This document shows, piece by piece, positions 34,015 to 41,526 of a stretch of 64,000 nt of DNA. Source of the stretch: Prevotellaceae bacterium UBA1746 (GTDB lineage: Bacteria > Bacteroidota > Bacteroidia > Bacteroidales > Bacteroidaceae); the NCBI GenBank assembly GCA_002314875.1, contig DCHS01000030.1, positions 5,977 to 69,976 on the forward strand, written 5' to 3'. The position numbers and the translations under genes were made by a program. Below the pieces are notes generated by a model that was not told the origin of the DNA, ran no database searches, and saw only the letters and a program-made list of their open reading frames with translations. The stretch's first letter is position 1, and every line of letters starts with the position of its first letter.

Positions 34015-35124
34015 TTATAAGGGGGTATAGGAGTTCACAGCATTGATGACAGCAGATACTTCATCATCAGTCATAACTGGGGAGATCGGCAGACTCAGTT
34101 CTGTACGTGCTATCTTTACTGCCATTGGGAATGAAGTTCCTGGAACGACATAATCCTGCATACAAGGCTGTTCGTGAATCGCCAGAGGGTAGTGTACCAA
34201 GGTTTGAATTCCATGTTCTGTTAAATGTTGATGCAGTGCCTCTCTATTTGCCGTGAATACCGGAAAGATATGATAGACAGAATCATGTTGCAAACATTTA
34301 ACAGCAGGATTCGTAATAATTTTTCTATATAAATCAGCAATTTGACGACGCTTATCGTTGTCAGCATCCAATCTGAAGAGTTTCACACGGAGAATGGCAG
34401 CCTGGATCTCATCTAAACGGCTGTTACAGCCTGCATACTCGTGATTATACTTCTCCTTAGCACCATAATTAGCCAGTGAACGAACACGCTCGGCAAGTAT
34501 CTTATCATGACTCACAACAGCACCGCCATCTCCTAATGCACCGAGATTCTTGCCAGGATAGAAACTGAAAGCAGCGGCATGACCAAGACTACCAACACGT
34601 TGGGTATGGCCTTCTACTCGTCCACCATGTGCTTGTGCTGCATCTTCCAAGACAAACAAACCATACTTATCCGCTACCTTCATTATAGCATCCATATCAC
34701 AAGTCTGACCATAAAGATGAACAGGAACTATTGCACGCGTGCGAGAAGTTATGACGGATTCAATCAGTGAAGGGGAGAGCAGTGCGTTCTCGGTAACATC
34801 CACAAATATAGGCGTTAAACCAGCACGAACAACAGCCTGAGCCGTTGCAATAAAGGTCATAGCAGGAACGATAACTTCGTCGCCGTCATTCCAACTACAC
34901 AAATCTTTCTTTGCCTGTAAGGTAAGATAGAGCGCATCTAAACCATTTGCGACTCCAATACATTCAGAAACATGGCAAAAAGCAGCAAATTCTTCTTCAA
35001 AAAGGCGCGTTTCTTGACCATGAAGATACCAACCACTGTCTAATACTTTATGAACAGCAGTTGTTAGTTTCGGCTCAAAACTTGCGGTAATGCGTTGAAG
35101 ATCAAGAAACTTTATGGTTTGCAC
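34015..35124 (-). CDS. DegT/DnrJ/EryC1-family sugar aminotransferase (FdtB-like)
   Basis: 369-residue PLP-dependent aminotransferase acting on a nucleotide-linked keto sugar. The cofactor Lys lies in FSFYPGKNLGALGDGG; FLDLQRI at the start, VANGLDALYLTL, VPVHLYGQTCDMD and EDAAQAHGG are hallmark motifs. Paired with an FdtA-like 3,4-ketoisomerase gene, it most likely makes a 3-amino-3,6-dideoxyhexose (Fuc3N or Qui3N) on dTDP. Inference from context; RmlA/RmlB are not in the window. Confidence 0.9.
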   Translation of the reverse strand: MQTIKFLDLQRITASFEPKLTTAVHKVLDSGWYLHGQETRLFEEEFAAFCHVSECIGVANGLDALYLTLQAKKDLCSWNDGDEVIVPAMTFIATAQAVVRAGLTPIFVDVTENALLSPSLIESVITSRTRAIVPVHLYGQTCDMDAIMKVADKYGLFVLEDAAQAHGGRVEGHTQRVGSLGHAAAFSFYPGKNLGALGDGGAVVSHDKILAERVRSLANYGAKEKYNHEYAGCNSRLDEIQAAILRVKLFRLDADNDKRRQIADLYRKIITNPAVKCLQHDSVYHIFPVFTANREALHQHLTEHGIQTLVHYPLAIHEQPCMQDYVVPGTSFPMAVKIARTELSLPISPVMTDDEVSAVINAVNSYTPL

Positions 35125-35139
35125 AACAATTATTTATTT

Positions 35140-35173
35140 GAATAAAACGGTATAAAAGTATAAAAGTATAAAA
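35140..35173 (-). repeat. TATACTTT word leader before the aminotransferase gene
   Basis: On the minus strand, three TTTTATACTTTTATACTTT-type units lead into TTTATACCG. GGTATAAAAGTATAA (35149-35163, plus strand) also occurs in the terminator stem at 33098-33112. Confidence 0.5.
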
Positions 35174-35177
35174 CAAC

Positions 35178-36149
35178 CTACAGACTCAAATAATATGCCG
35201 AATAGACTACCGAACGGGCTCCAAATCCCTCTTTCTGGAAATTCAACCCTTCGTTGAGGATCTTCCCACCGTCTTCTGTTGAGATTCCGAAGTCGAAATA
35301 GCGTTTATTAGAGCCTTTGTATTGTTGGATCAGTTGCGAGAAGAGAAGATCCAAAGCACCATTTTCGCGTCCTTCGTCTGAGGCGGCAATGTATTGTGCA
35401 TGCACAACATTTTGCGTGATAAAGAGGACGGATCCTGCTACAACCTTTCCTGTTTTGTCTTTCGTTACGAAGAGATTTATTTCTTCAGGGAAACGAGATT
35501 GCAGTAAAAGAATTTCTTCGAGTGTGTGAACGGTTTTTTGATTATGGCGTTCTTTCAAAACATCCTCAAGTATATGCCAGAATTCGGTCCACAATGCAGT
35601 TGAATCGATTATACTTTGAGATACATTAATAATCTCATATCCAACTCGTAAAGCCTCGTTAACTTTTCTTTTTCTTAAAGTAGAGAAGGGGAGCGGTTCT
35701 GTCAAATTTACAGCCGAGGAGACACCACAGGAGATCAGTTGTGCTTCCTTACGGTAAAACCAATAGAGAATATCATCCGAAGGAGAACTTTCATATATAT
35801 ACGGTATTGGCTTTATAATCAATGCATTACAATGCAAAGATTTATAGTGTATTGTAGCCAGTTCCAGCATCTCTCCAACATCAGTCAAGTGCGTTTTAGA
35901 GCCTAAAACAAAGCCACCATAGGTCAATCCTCCATGACAACGAATTTCGCATTGCTCTTCGTGGATGCTTGCAGGGAGAAGTCCTAACAACTGGCCCTTT
36001 TCGGAATAGAAAAGGAGAGAAGCATCCGTAAATCGATCAGCATGATAATCCATAAACTCACGACAGAACAGGAAGGTCCCATTGCGAGAAGAACGGACGA
36101 AGTCGTCCCAGACTTGTCTAAAAGATGAATTATAAGTTACAACTTTCAT
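35178..36149 (-). CDS. GNAT/FemAB-like acyltransferase of the sugar module
   Basis: 323-residue protein resembling GNAT or FemAB-fold acyltransferases, with two half-domains: VWDDFVRSSRNGTFLFCREF and LLGLLPASIHEE in the first, GKVVAGSVLFITQNVVHAQYIAASDEGRENGA and YFDFGIS in the second. Members of this group sit beside FdtA genes in surface-polysaccharide clusters and could acylate the new amino group. The start codon directly follows a 23-base duplicated copy of the end of the upstream gene. Confidence 0.72.
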   Translation of the reverse strand: MKVVTYNSSFRQVWDDFVRSSRNGTFLFCREFMDYHADRFTDASLLFYSEKGQLLGLLPASIHEEQCEIRCHGGLTYGGFVLGSKTHLTDVGEMLELATIHYKSLHCNALIIKPIPYIYESSPSDDILYWFYRKEAQLISCGVSSAVNLTEPLPFSTLRKRKVNEALRVGYEIINVSQSIIDSTALWTEFWHILEDVLKERHNQKTVHTLEEILLLQSRFPEEINLFVTKDKTGKVVAGSVLFITQNVVHAQYIAASDEGRENGALDLLFSQLIQQYKGSNKRYFDFGISTEDGGKILNEGLNFQKEGFGARSVVYSAYYLSL

Positions 36150-36221
36150 AGAATGTTTGCCAATCGTTGATGCATAATGATGAATTACAAACTATCACAG
36201 AATGTTTGCCAATCGTTGATG
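36150..36221. repeat. Tandem duplication at the ketoisomerase-GNAT gene junction
   Basis: AGAATGTTTGCCAATCGTTG plus ATG occurs identically at 36150-36172 and 36199-36221, offset 49 bases. Copy 2 is the 3' coding end of the ketoisomerase; copy 1 lies between the genes and directly abuts the GNAT start codon. A GATGAATTA block about 26-37 bases before each copy is also shared. Confidence 0.8.
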
Positions 36222-36589
36222 TAACCCTCAGGGATATATTTTTGTGACGCCATGCAGAGGCCGACATAATCTGCTGAGAAATTGAAGAGACGACACCAGA
36301 TCATCGGACGGATAATCAAACCCGTGCTGGGAGAATCCAGATGAAAAATTTTCCGTTCATGACCATTGCAGAGTTCCACATCAAAACTTCCGTGAACAGC
36401 GAACAAAAGTTCTGCACATGTACGATGCGCATGACCGCCGCGTTCAGAGCCTTCAGGAACATCGTAGATCCAGAAAACACGTTCGAAGGAATATCTCTCG
36501 TCGCGTTCTATGACCGTCAAAGCGCCACGAGAATCGCGTATTTCGGGCAGAGATACGAGAACATCTGAAAAAACGTCTTTATTTTGCAC
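36185..36589 (-). CDS. FdtA/QdtA-family sugar 3,4-ketoisomerase (cupin)
   Basis: 134-residue cupin enzyme that isomerises dTDP-4-keto-6-deoxyglucose to the 3-keto form. DSRGALTVIERD at the start, GGHAHRTCAELLFAVHGSFDV with the active-site His pair, and PPMIW-like RPMIWCRLFNFS follow the FdtA/WxcM pattern. It supplies the substrate of the aminotransferase two genes downstream. First gene of the module; a 182-base gap separates it from maf. Confidence 0.88.
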   Translation of the reverse strand: MQNKDVFSDVLVSLPEIRDSRGALTVIERDERYSFERVFWIYDVPEGSERGGHAHRTCAELLFAVHGSFDVELCNGHERKIFHLDSPSTGLIIRPMIWCRLFNFSADYVGLCMASQKYIPEGYINDWQTFCDSL

Positions 36590-36649
36590 TTGTTTTTATG
36601 TTTTAGTTTGATTTCTTACCGTTTACAGTACAAGTCCTCCCCTTTATCC

Positions 36650-36678
36650 GTTCCGGTGTGAGCAGTGTGAGCTGCGAA
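36650..36678 (+). repeat. 29-base dispersed repeat, copy 1
   Basis: GTTCCGGTGTGAGC, five variable bases, then (G/C)AGCTGCGAA. 24 or 25 of 29 bases match the copy at 46497-46525. Both copies are intergenic. Confidence 0.6.
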
Positions 36679-36771
36679 GACCACACCTTAGCCCACACCT
36701 TATTAAACATAATGACCGTTCTGCCGAAACTATGAACTTTAGTTAAAACGAACGAGACGGCCGTATTTCCG

Positions 36772-37353
36772 TTAGAAAGTCTGAAGAACTTTGAAAACGC
36801 GCTGCACAGGCAATCCGATGACATTGAAGAAAGAACCTTGAACTTCCTCAACACCGACATATCCAATCCATTCCTGGATACCGTAGGCACCGGCCTTATC
36901 ATACGGTTTGTAATTTTTCACATAGTGATCGATGATTTCATCACTGAGTTCGGCAAATCGAACTAAAGTCGTTACTGCCTGTTTCTCGACGCGGTCCTTT
37001 GTGCTGATCGCAAACGCCGTCACAACTTTGTGCTGTCGGCCGCTCAACAATCGCAGCATACGACAAGCATCCTCAGCGTCTTCAGGTTTTCCCAAAACTT
37101 CATTGTCCACACAAACAATGGTATCTGCGGTAATTATCATATCGTTATCACCGATAGACTCCAGATAAGCCGCAGCTTTCTTACCGGCAATATGCAAGGC
37201 AACTTCTTCACCTTCCAAATCACTCGGATAACTTTCATCTATGTCACTGAGGGTAAAGACTTTAAAGTCAGGAACTATCTGGCTTAGCAACTCCTTTCTA
37301 CGAGGACTGTTGCTAGCCAGAACGACATTATATTTCTTTAAATTACTTAACAT
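36772..37353 (-). CDS. maf: Maf-family nucleotide pyrophosphatase
   Basis: 193-residue house-cleaning pyrophosphatase that hydrolyses non-canonical nucleotides (dTTP/UTP type in YhdE-like members). VVLASNSPRRKELL at the start, ITADTIVCVDNEVLGKP with the catalytic Asp, and the YDKAGAYGIQEW motif near the end identify Maf. It lies 44 bases after kdsC on the same strand. Confidence 0.93.
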   Translation of the reverse strand: MLSNLKKYNVVLASNSPRRKELLSQIVPDFKVFTLSDIDESYPSDLEGEEVALHIAGKKAAAYLESIGDNDMIITADTIVCVDNEVLGKPEDAEDACRMLRLLSGRQHKVVTAFAISTKDRVEKQAVTTLVRFAELSDEIIDHYVKNYKPYDKAGAYGIQEWIGYVGVEEVQGSFFNVIGLPVQRVFKVLQTF

Positions 37354-37397
37354 AGGTTGAATTCCAAACGGAAATCATGGGATGTTAATAACAGAGA

Positions 37398-37913
37398 TTA
37401 CCAGCCAAATGCCTTAGTATCAGACATCCAATGCCCTTGCGCTTTGAGTACTTGTTCAAGGACATCACGGGCACAGCCCTGACCGCCTGGAGAATTCGAA
37501 ACATAGGTGGAGATTTCCTTGATTTCGGGAGCGGCATCACTGGGACAGCAACTGCACCCTACTCTCTGCATCACCTGATAATCAGGGATATCATCACCCA
37601 TATACATCACCTCTTCTGGAGCCAGATTGTATTTTGCCATCCACTCCTGGAGCGTTTCGATTTTAAAGCGGCAACCCATATAGACATCTTTCAGGCCAAG
37701 TCCTTCGTAACGCACTCTGACAGAGTCACTTCTACCACCTGTAATAATGGCAAGATGTAACCCGCATTTCACCGCAAGTTGCATAGCATAGCCATCTTTT
37801 GTATTGGCCGTACGCACCATATCACCACCTATAAGGAGTACACGGGGATCGCTCAGTACACCATCAACATCAAAGGCTATAGCGCGAATCTTGGTCAGGT
37901 CGTAGTTAATCAT
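37398..37913 (-). CDS. kdsC: KDO-8-phosphate phosphatase, HAD family
   Basis: 171-residue phosphatase that releases KDO from KDO-8-phosphate in lipopolysaccharide core synthesis. The HAD motif FDVDGVLSD (nucleophile Asp first), IITGGRS, and MGDDIPDYQVM are those of the YrbI/KdsC type (C1-capless HAD, tetrameric). Its start overlaps the cytidine deaminase stop by 4 bases. KdsA/KdsB are not in the window. Confidence 0.88.
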   Translation of the reverse strand: MINYDLTKIRAIAFDVDGVLSDPRVLLIGGDMVRTANTKDGYAMQLAVKCGLHLAIITGGRSDSVRVRYEGLGLKDVYMGCRFKIETLQEWMAKYNLAPEEVMYMGDDIPDYQVMQRVGCSCCPSDAAPEIKEISTYVSNSPGGQGCARDVLEQVLKAQGHWMSDTKAFGW

Positions 37914-38398
37914 AATTCTTCTCCTGTAAATGTCAAAGGCAAAAGCGCTGCAGCAGAATTAATTACATAGATGCATTCTGTTCCATAGAGTATGACACGA
38001 ATGGGCTGTTTGAAGCGCTGTTCGGTCTCGACAAGGTGCTGACGGCAGACACCGCAGGGGCTTGCCGGCTGAGCGAGGAACAGTCCGTCTGCTTCACGCC
38101 ATACAGCAATAGCGATAGTATTTACGGCTTTGTCGGGATAAGTGGCACCTGCATAATACAACGCAGTACGCTCGGCGCAACAGCCAACAGGATAAACCGC
38201 ATTTTCTTGATTACTACCACGAACGACGATATCACCTTCAAGTCTCAGTGCAGCTCCGACATGAAATTTTGAATAAGGAGCGTAACTGTCTCTCGCAGCA
38301 ATCTTAGCCTCTTCAATCAAAGAACGATCAGACTCTGAAAGCATGGGATCATCAGGAGTATAAACTTCGACAGGAATAGTAATTTCAATTGTTTTCAT
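37910..38398 (-). CDS. cdd: Cytidine deaminase
   Basis: 162-residue zinc enzyme converting (deoxy)cytidine to uridine. SNQENAVYPVGCCAERTAL carries the first zinc Cys and catalytic Glu, and PCGVCRQHL the other two zinc Cys. YAPYSKFHVGAAL near residue 40 is the substrate loop. First gene of the cdd-kdsC-maf unit; its stop overlaps the kdsC start (ATGA). Confidence 0.93.
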   Translation of the reverse strand: MKTIEITIPVEVYTPDDPMLSESDRSLIEEAKIAARDSYAPYSKFHVGAALRLEGDIVVRGSNQENAVYPVGCCAERTALYYAGATYPDKAVNTIAIAVWREADGLFLAQPASPCGVCRQHLVETEQRFKQPIRVILYGTECIYVINSAAALLPLTFTGEEL

Positions 38399-38470
38399 TT
38401 TGATATGGTTTGTTGTAAGGATCTAAAATTACGCGAAGGGTTTACGTTTTATCAAATGCAGCCTTTAAGG

Positions 38471-38498
38471 GCATAATACTAATTATGCTGCAAAATTA
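38471..38498 (-). promoter_or_regulatory. Promoter box and palindrome before cdd
   Basis: On the minus strand TAATTTTG (38491-38498) is followed at the expected start of transcription by the palindrome GCATAAT-tagt-ATTATGC (38471-38488). TTTG lies 18 bases upstream of the box. The palindrome would be the 5' end hairpin of the mRNA or an operator. Confidence 0.5.
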
Positions 38499-38592
38499 CA
38501 AATTTCGTTTTGAAAACAAAGCAAATTCCGAATAATTTATTTCATATTGTCTAATTTCTTCTGTTTTCCAAGGCTAAACGGGGAAAAATTCG

Positions 38593-38600
38593 TAATTTTG
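38593..38600 (+). promoter_or_regulatory. TAnnTTTG box before the small lipoprotein gene
   Basis: TAATTTTG, 38 bases before the chosen ATG. No clear upstream partner. Confidence 0.4.
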
Positions 38601-38638
38601 TGCGGTTTTACCATACTATTAATTACATTAGAATCAAT

Positions 38639-39013
38639 ATGACCTTCACGAAACATATTACTCCCCTACTCCTCCTTATCTTTGTATGCTGTCTCTCGGC
38701 TTGCAAAGAACAGTATCCCGGAGCCTCCAACAAACGTATCGCTGACGAGAAATTAGCGGCAGAATATCTTGAAAAAGCCAGAGAGCAGATGAATGCTCAG
38801 GATTATGAAGGCGCACGTAAAACCATCAAGGAGATGCGCGATACCTGTCGTCTGGCGTTCACCGGTCGCGAGGCTGGAATTCTCTTGATGGACAGCATTG
38901 AAATGTTTATGGCGGAAACGGACACCACGCTCACTGAACGCGAAACAAGAGTGGAATTTTACCAGAAGAAGATTCTCCACGACAAGAAAGAAAATCTGCG
39001 TACAAAGCAGTAA
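38639..39013 (+). CDS. Small lipoprotein of unknown function
   Basis: 124 residues. MTFTKHITPLLLLIFVCC leads to the lipobox LSAC, so it is an envelope lipoprotein. The mature part is helical and charged (AEYLEKAREQMNAQDYEGAR resembles one TPR-like helix pair). Longer alternative starts exist, but this Met begins the signal peptide and follows the promoter box. Lies 49 bases before the helicase gene. Confidence 0.78.
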   Translation: MTFTKHITPLLLLIFVCCLSACKEQYPGASNKRIADEKLAAEYLEKAREQMNAQDYEGARKTIKEMRDTCRLAFTGREAGILLMDSIEMFMAETDTTLTERETRVEFYQKKILHDKKENLRTKQ

Positions 39014-39062
39014 ATACACCACAGACTTTAACAACTTTTTAACTCTTAACTTTAAACTTTAA

Positions 39063-41483
39063 ATGACAGACATGACCTACGAAGAGTGGGAAGGTGGACA
39101 ACAGCGCAGAGAAATTCGTCCCGATAGTTTCTGGCAGGAACAACTCAATTCCAGTCAGTGGGATGCTGTGCGCAAATGTGACGGCCCTCTCCTCGTGATT
39201 GCTGGTGCTGGTTCTGGAAAGACACGCGTACTGACCTTCAAGGTCGCCTATCTTCTCGAGCACGGATATCGACCTTGGGAAGTTCTCGCTCTTACCTTTA
39301 CCAACAAGGCAGCAAAAGAGATGAATAACCGTATCACCCAGATTGTTGGCGATGGTACGACAAACGGACTTTGGAGTGGAACTTTCCACAGCATTTTTGC
39401 CAAGATTCTCCGTATCGAGTGTGAAGCCATTGGCTACAAGCACGATTTCACGATTTACGATACTGCCGACCAGCGTTCTCTGCTGAAAACAATTATCAAA
39501 GAGATGCAGTTGGACGACAAGGTCTATAAACCCAACATCGTCTCCAACCGCATTTCTGATGCAAAGAATCGTCTCATGCTCCCTGAGCAGTATGCTGCAG
39601 ATGAAGAACTTATTGCTCACGACCGCATGAACAACATCGGTGAAGTCCACCGTATCTATACGACATACTGGCAACGCTGCCGCACAGCGGGAGCCATGGA
39701 CTTCGACGATTTACTCCTCTATACTTACCTGCTCTTTGACCGCGCCGAAGATATTCGTTTGAAATATGCGAACCGCTTCCGCTATATCCTGGTGGATGAG
39801 TACCAGGATACTAACTACGCCCAGCACATGATTATCTCGCAACTTACCCGCGAGAACCATCATATCTGTGTTGTTGGTGACGATGCCCAGAGCATTTATA
39901 GTTTCCGTGGAGCCAATATTGATAATATCCTGCATTTCAACCGTCAGTTCCCAGAACTGCAGACGGTAAAACTCGAACGCAACTATCGTTCTACTCAGCG
40001 CATCGTAGAAGCGGCAAACAGCATTATCGCCCATAACCGTGGACAGATCCAGAAGAAGGTCTATTCAGAAAACGAAGAAGGTGAATGTCTTACCGTTATG
40101 GCGACAGCGTCCGATAAAGAGGAGGCTGCAAAGGTTTGTGGCACCATCGGCCGTCTAAGACGGACTGAAGGTGTCGGCCTTGACGAAATGGCAATTCTCT
40201 ATCGTACCAATGCTCAAAGCCGTTCTTTCGAAGATGCTCTCCGTCAGCGTAATATCCCCTACCGTATCTATGGTGGTCTCTCTTTCTACCAGCGAAAGGA
40301 AATCAAGGATATCCTGGCCTATTTCCGTTTATTGACCAATCTCGATGATGAAGAGGCTTTCAAACGCATTGTCAACTATCCGACAAGAGGAATTGGCAAT
40401 ACAACACTCCAGAAAATCTTCACCGCCAGCCGCGAACACAATGCCTCTTTGTGGGCCGTTGCAGAACAGCCGACACATTTTGGTGTGGACTTGAATCGCG
40501 GTATCCTTGCCAAACTGGAATCATTCAGTAATCTCATCCTGGAATTCCGTGCAAAGAGTCAGAATATCAGTGCTTACGACCTTGCCGTTGAAATCATTGT
40601 TTCCAGTGGTATCAAGGGCGATTTGGCGCATGAAGAAGGGCCCGAAGGTGAATCCAAGCGCGAAAACGTCGAAGAACTGTTAGGCAGTATCAAGGCTTTC
40701 GAAAAGGAAAGACTCGAGGAGTCCGGACAGGTTTATACTTCTTTAACAGATTACCTCTCTCAGGTTGCCTTGCTGACGGATCAGGATCAGAAAGATGACG
40801 GAACGCCGAAAGTCACCTTGATGACGATTCATGCAGCAAAAGGACTCGAATATAAGACGATATTTGTAACGGGATTGGAACAGGATCTTTTCCCTGCAGC
40901 AAGCGCAGCCATGTTCCCTCGCGAAATGGAAGAGGAACGACGCCTTTTTTATGTCGCTGTTACGCGTGCAAAGCAGTTCTGTTTCCTAACTTATGCCAAG
41001 ACTCGTTTCCGTTTTGGAAGTTTTGAATATTGCGAAGAAAGCCAGTTCATTCGCGAGATTGACAAACGCTATATTCAGCACGACGGCGACAGTTTCGACC
41101 GCACCGCTTTGGGAACAACACCTAGCCATCGTGCATCGCTCTTCGGCCAGCAGCAGCAAGTCCGTCGTGCAAATATCTTTGGTGATAATCCAATGCCGAC
41201 ATCAAGTCCGAGACCGAGTTTTACACCAACACAGTCTGCAACACCGACAAGGACTTTACGCCGTGCAGGTTCCTTTGCGAGCACACCTGCTACACGAGCT
41301 GCAACAGAGGCGAAAGCCAAGAGTCTGCAGATTGGCACCATCATCCAACACGAACGTTTCGGTAAAGGAAAAGTGATTGCCCTTGAAGGCTCAGGGGATG
41401 GCAGCAAGGCTCAGGTAGAGTTTGAGAACTGCGGTACAAAGAACCTTCTCCTCAAATTTGCGAAATATACTGTTGTCGGATAA
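39063..41483 (+). CDS. UvrD/PcrA-family ATP-dependent DNA helicase
   Basis: 806-residue 3'-5' superfamily 1A helicase of DNA repair and replication restart. Motifs in order: Q motif LNSSQWDAV, Walker A GAGSGKT, LTFTNKAAKEM, Walker B VDEYQDTN, VGDDAQSIYSFRGA, LERNYRSTQ, MTIHAAKGLEY and FYVAVTRAK. A Pro/Ser/Thr-rich linker (about 700-745) leads to a C-terminal PcrA-type Tudor-like domain (IGTIIQHERFGKGKV), which in PcrA contacts RNA polymerase. Complete. Preceded by a TTTAACTCTTAACTTTAAAC leader. Confidence 0.92.
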   Translation: MTDMTYEEWEGGQQRREIRPDSFWQEQLNSSQWDAVRKCDGPLLVIAGAGSGKTRVLTFKVAYLLEHGYRPWEVLALTFTNKAAKEMNNRITQIVGDGTTNGLWSGTFHSIFAKILRIECEAIGYKHDFTIYDTADQRSLLKTIIKEMQLDDKVYKPNIVSNRISDAKNRLMLPEQYAADEELIAHDRMNNIGEVHRIYTTYWQRCRTAGAMDFDDLLLYTYLLFDRAEDIRLKYANRFRYILVDEYQDTNYAQHMIISQLTRENHHICVVGDDAQSIYSFRGANIDNILHFNRQFPELQTVKLERNYRSTQRIVEAANSIIAHNRGQIQKKVYSENEEGECLTVMATASDKEEAAKVCGTIGRLRRTEGVGLDEMAILYRTNAQSRSFEDALRQRNIPYRIYGGLSFYQRKEIKDILAYFRLLTNLDDEEAFKRIVNYPTRGIGNTTLQKIFTASREHNASLWAVAEQPTHFGVDLNRGILAKLESFSNLILEFRAKSQNISAYDLAVEIIVSSGIKGDLAHEEGPEGESKRENVEELLGSIKAFEKERLEESGQVYTSLTDYLSQVALLTDQDQKDDGTPKVTLMTIHAAKGLEYKTIFVTGLEQDLFPAASAAMFPREMEEERRLFYVAVTRAKQFCFLTYAKTRFRFGSFEYCEESQFIREIDKRYIQHDGDSFDRTALGTTPSHRASLFGQQQQVRRANIFGDNPMPTSSPRPSFTPTQSATPTRTLRRAGSFASTPATRAATEAKAKSLQIGTIIQHERFGKGKVIALEGSGDGSKAQVEFENCGTKNLLLKFAKYTVVG

Positions 41484-41526
41484 GTATTACTATGTAATTA
41501 CCTCGACTAATGTTATAATATAGAAC

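Noticed and set aside
36603..36902. 99-residue minus-strand frame overlapping the end of maf
   Set aside because: It is in another frame over the conserved maf 3' end and has no motif; the remaining 180 bases hold only the dispersed repeat.
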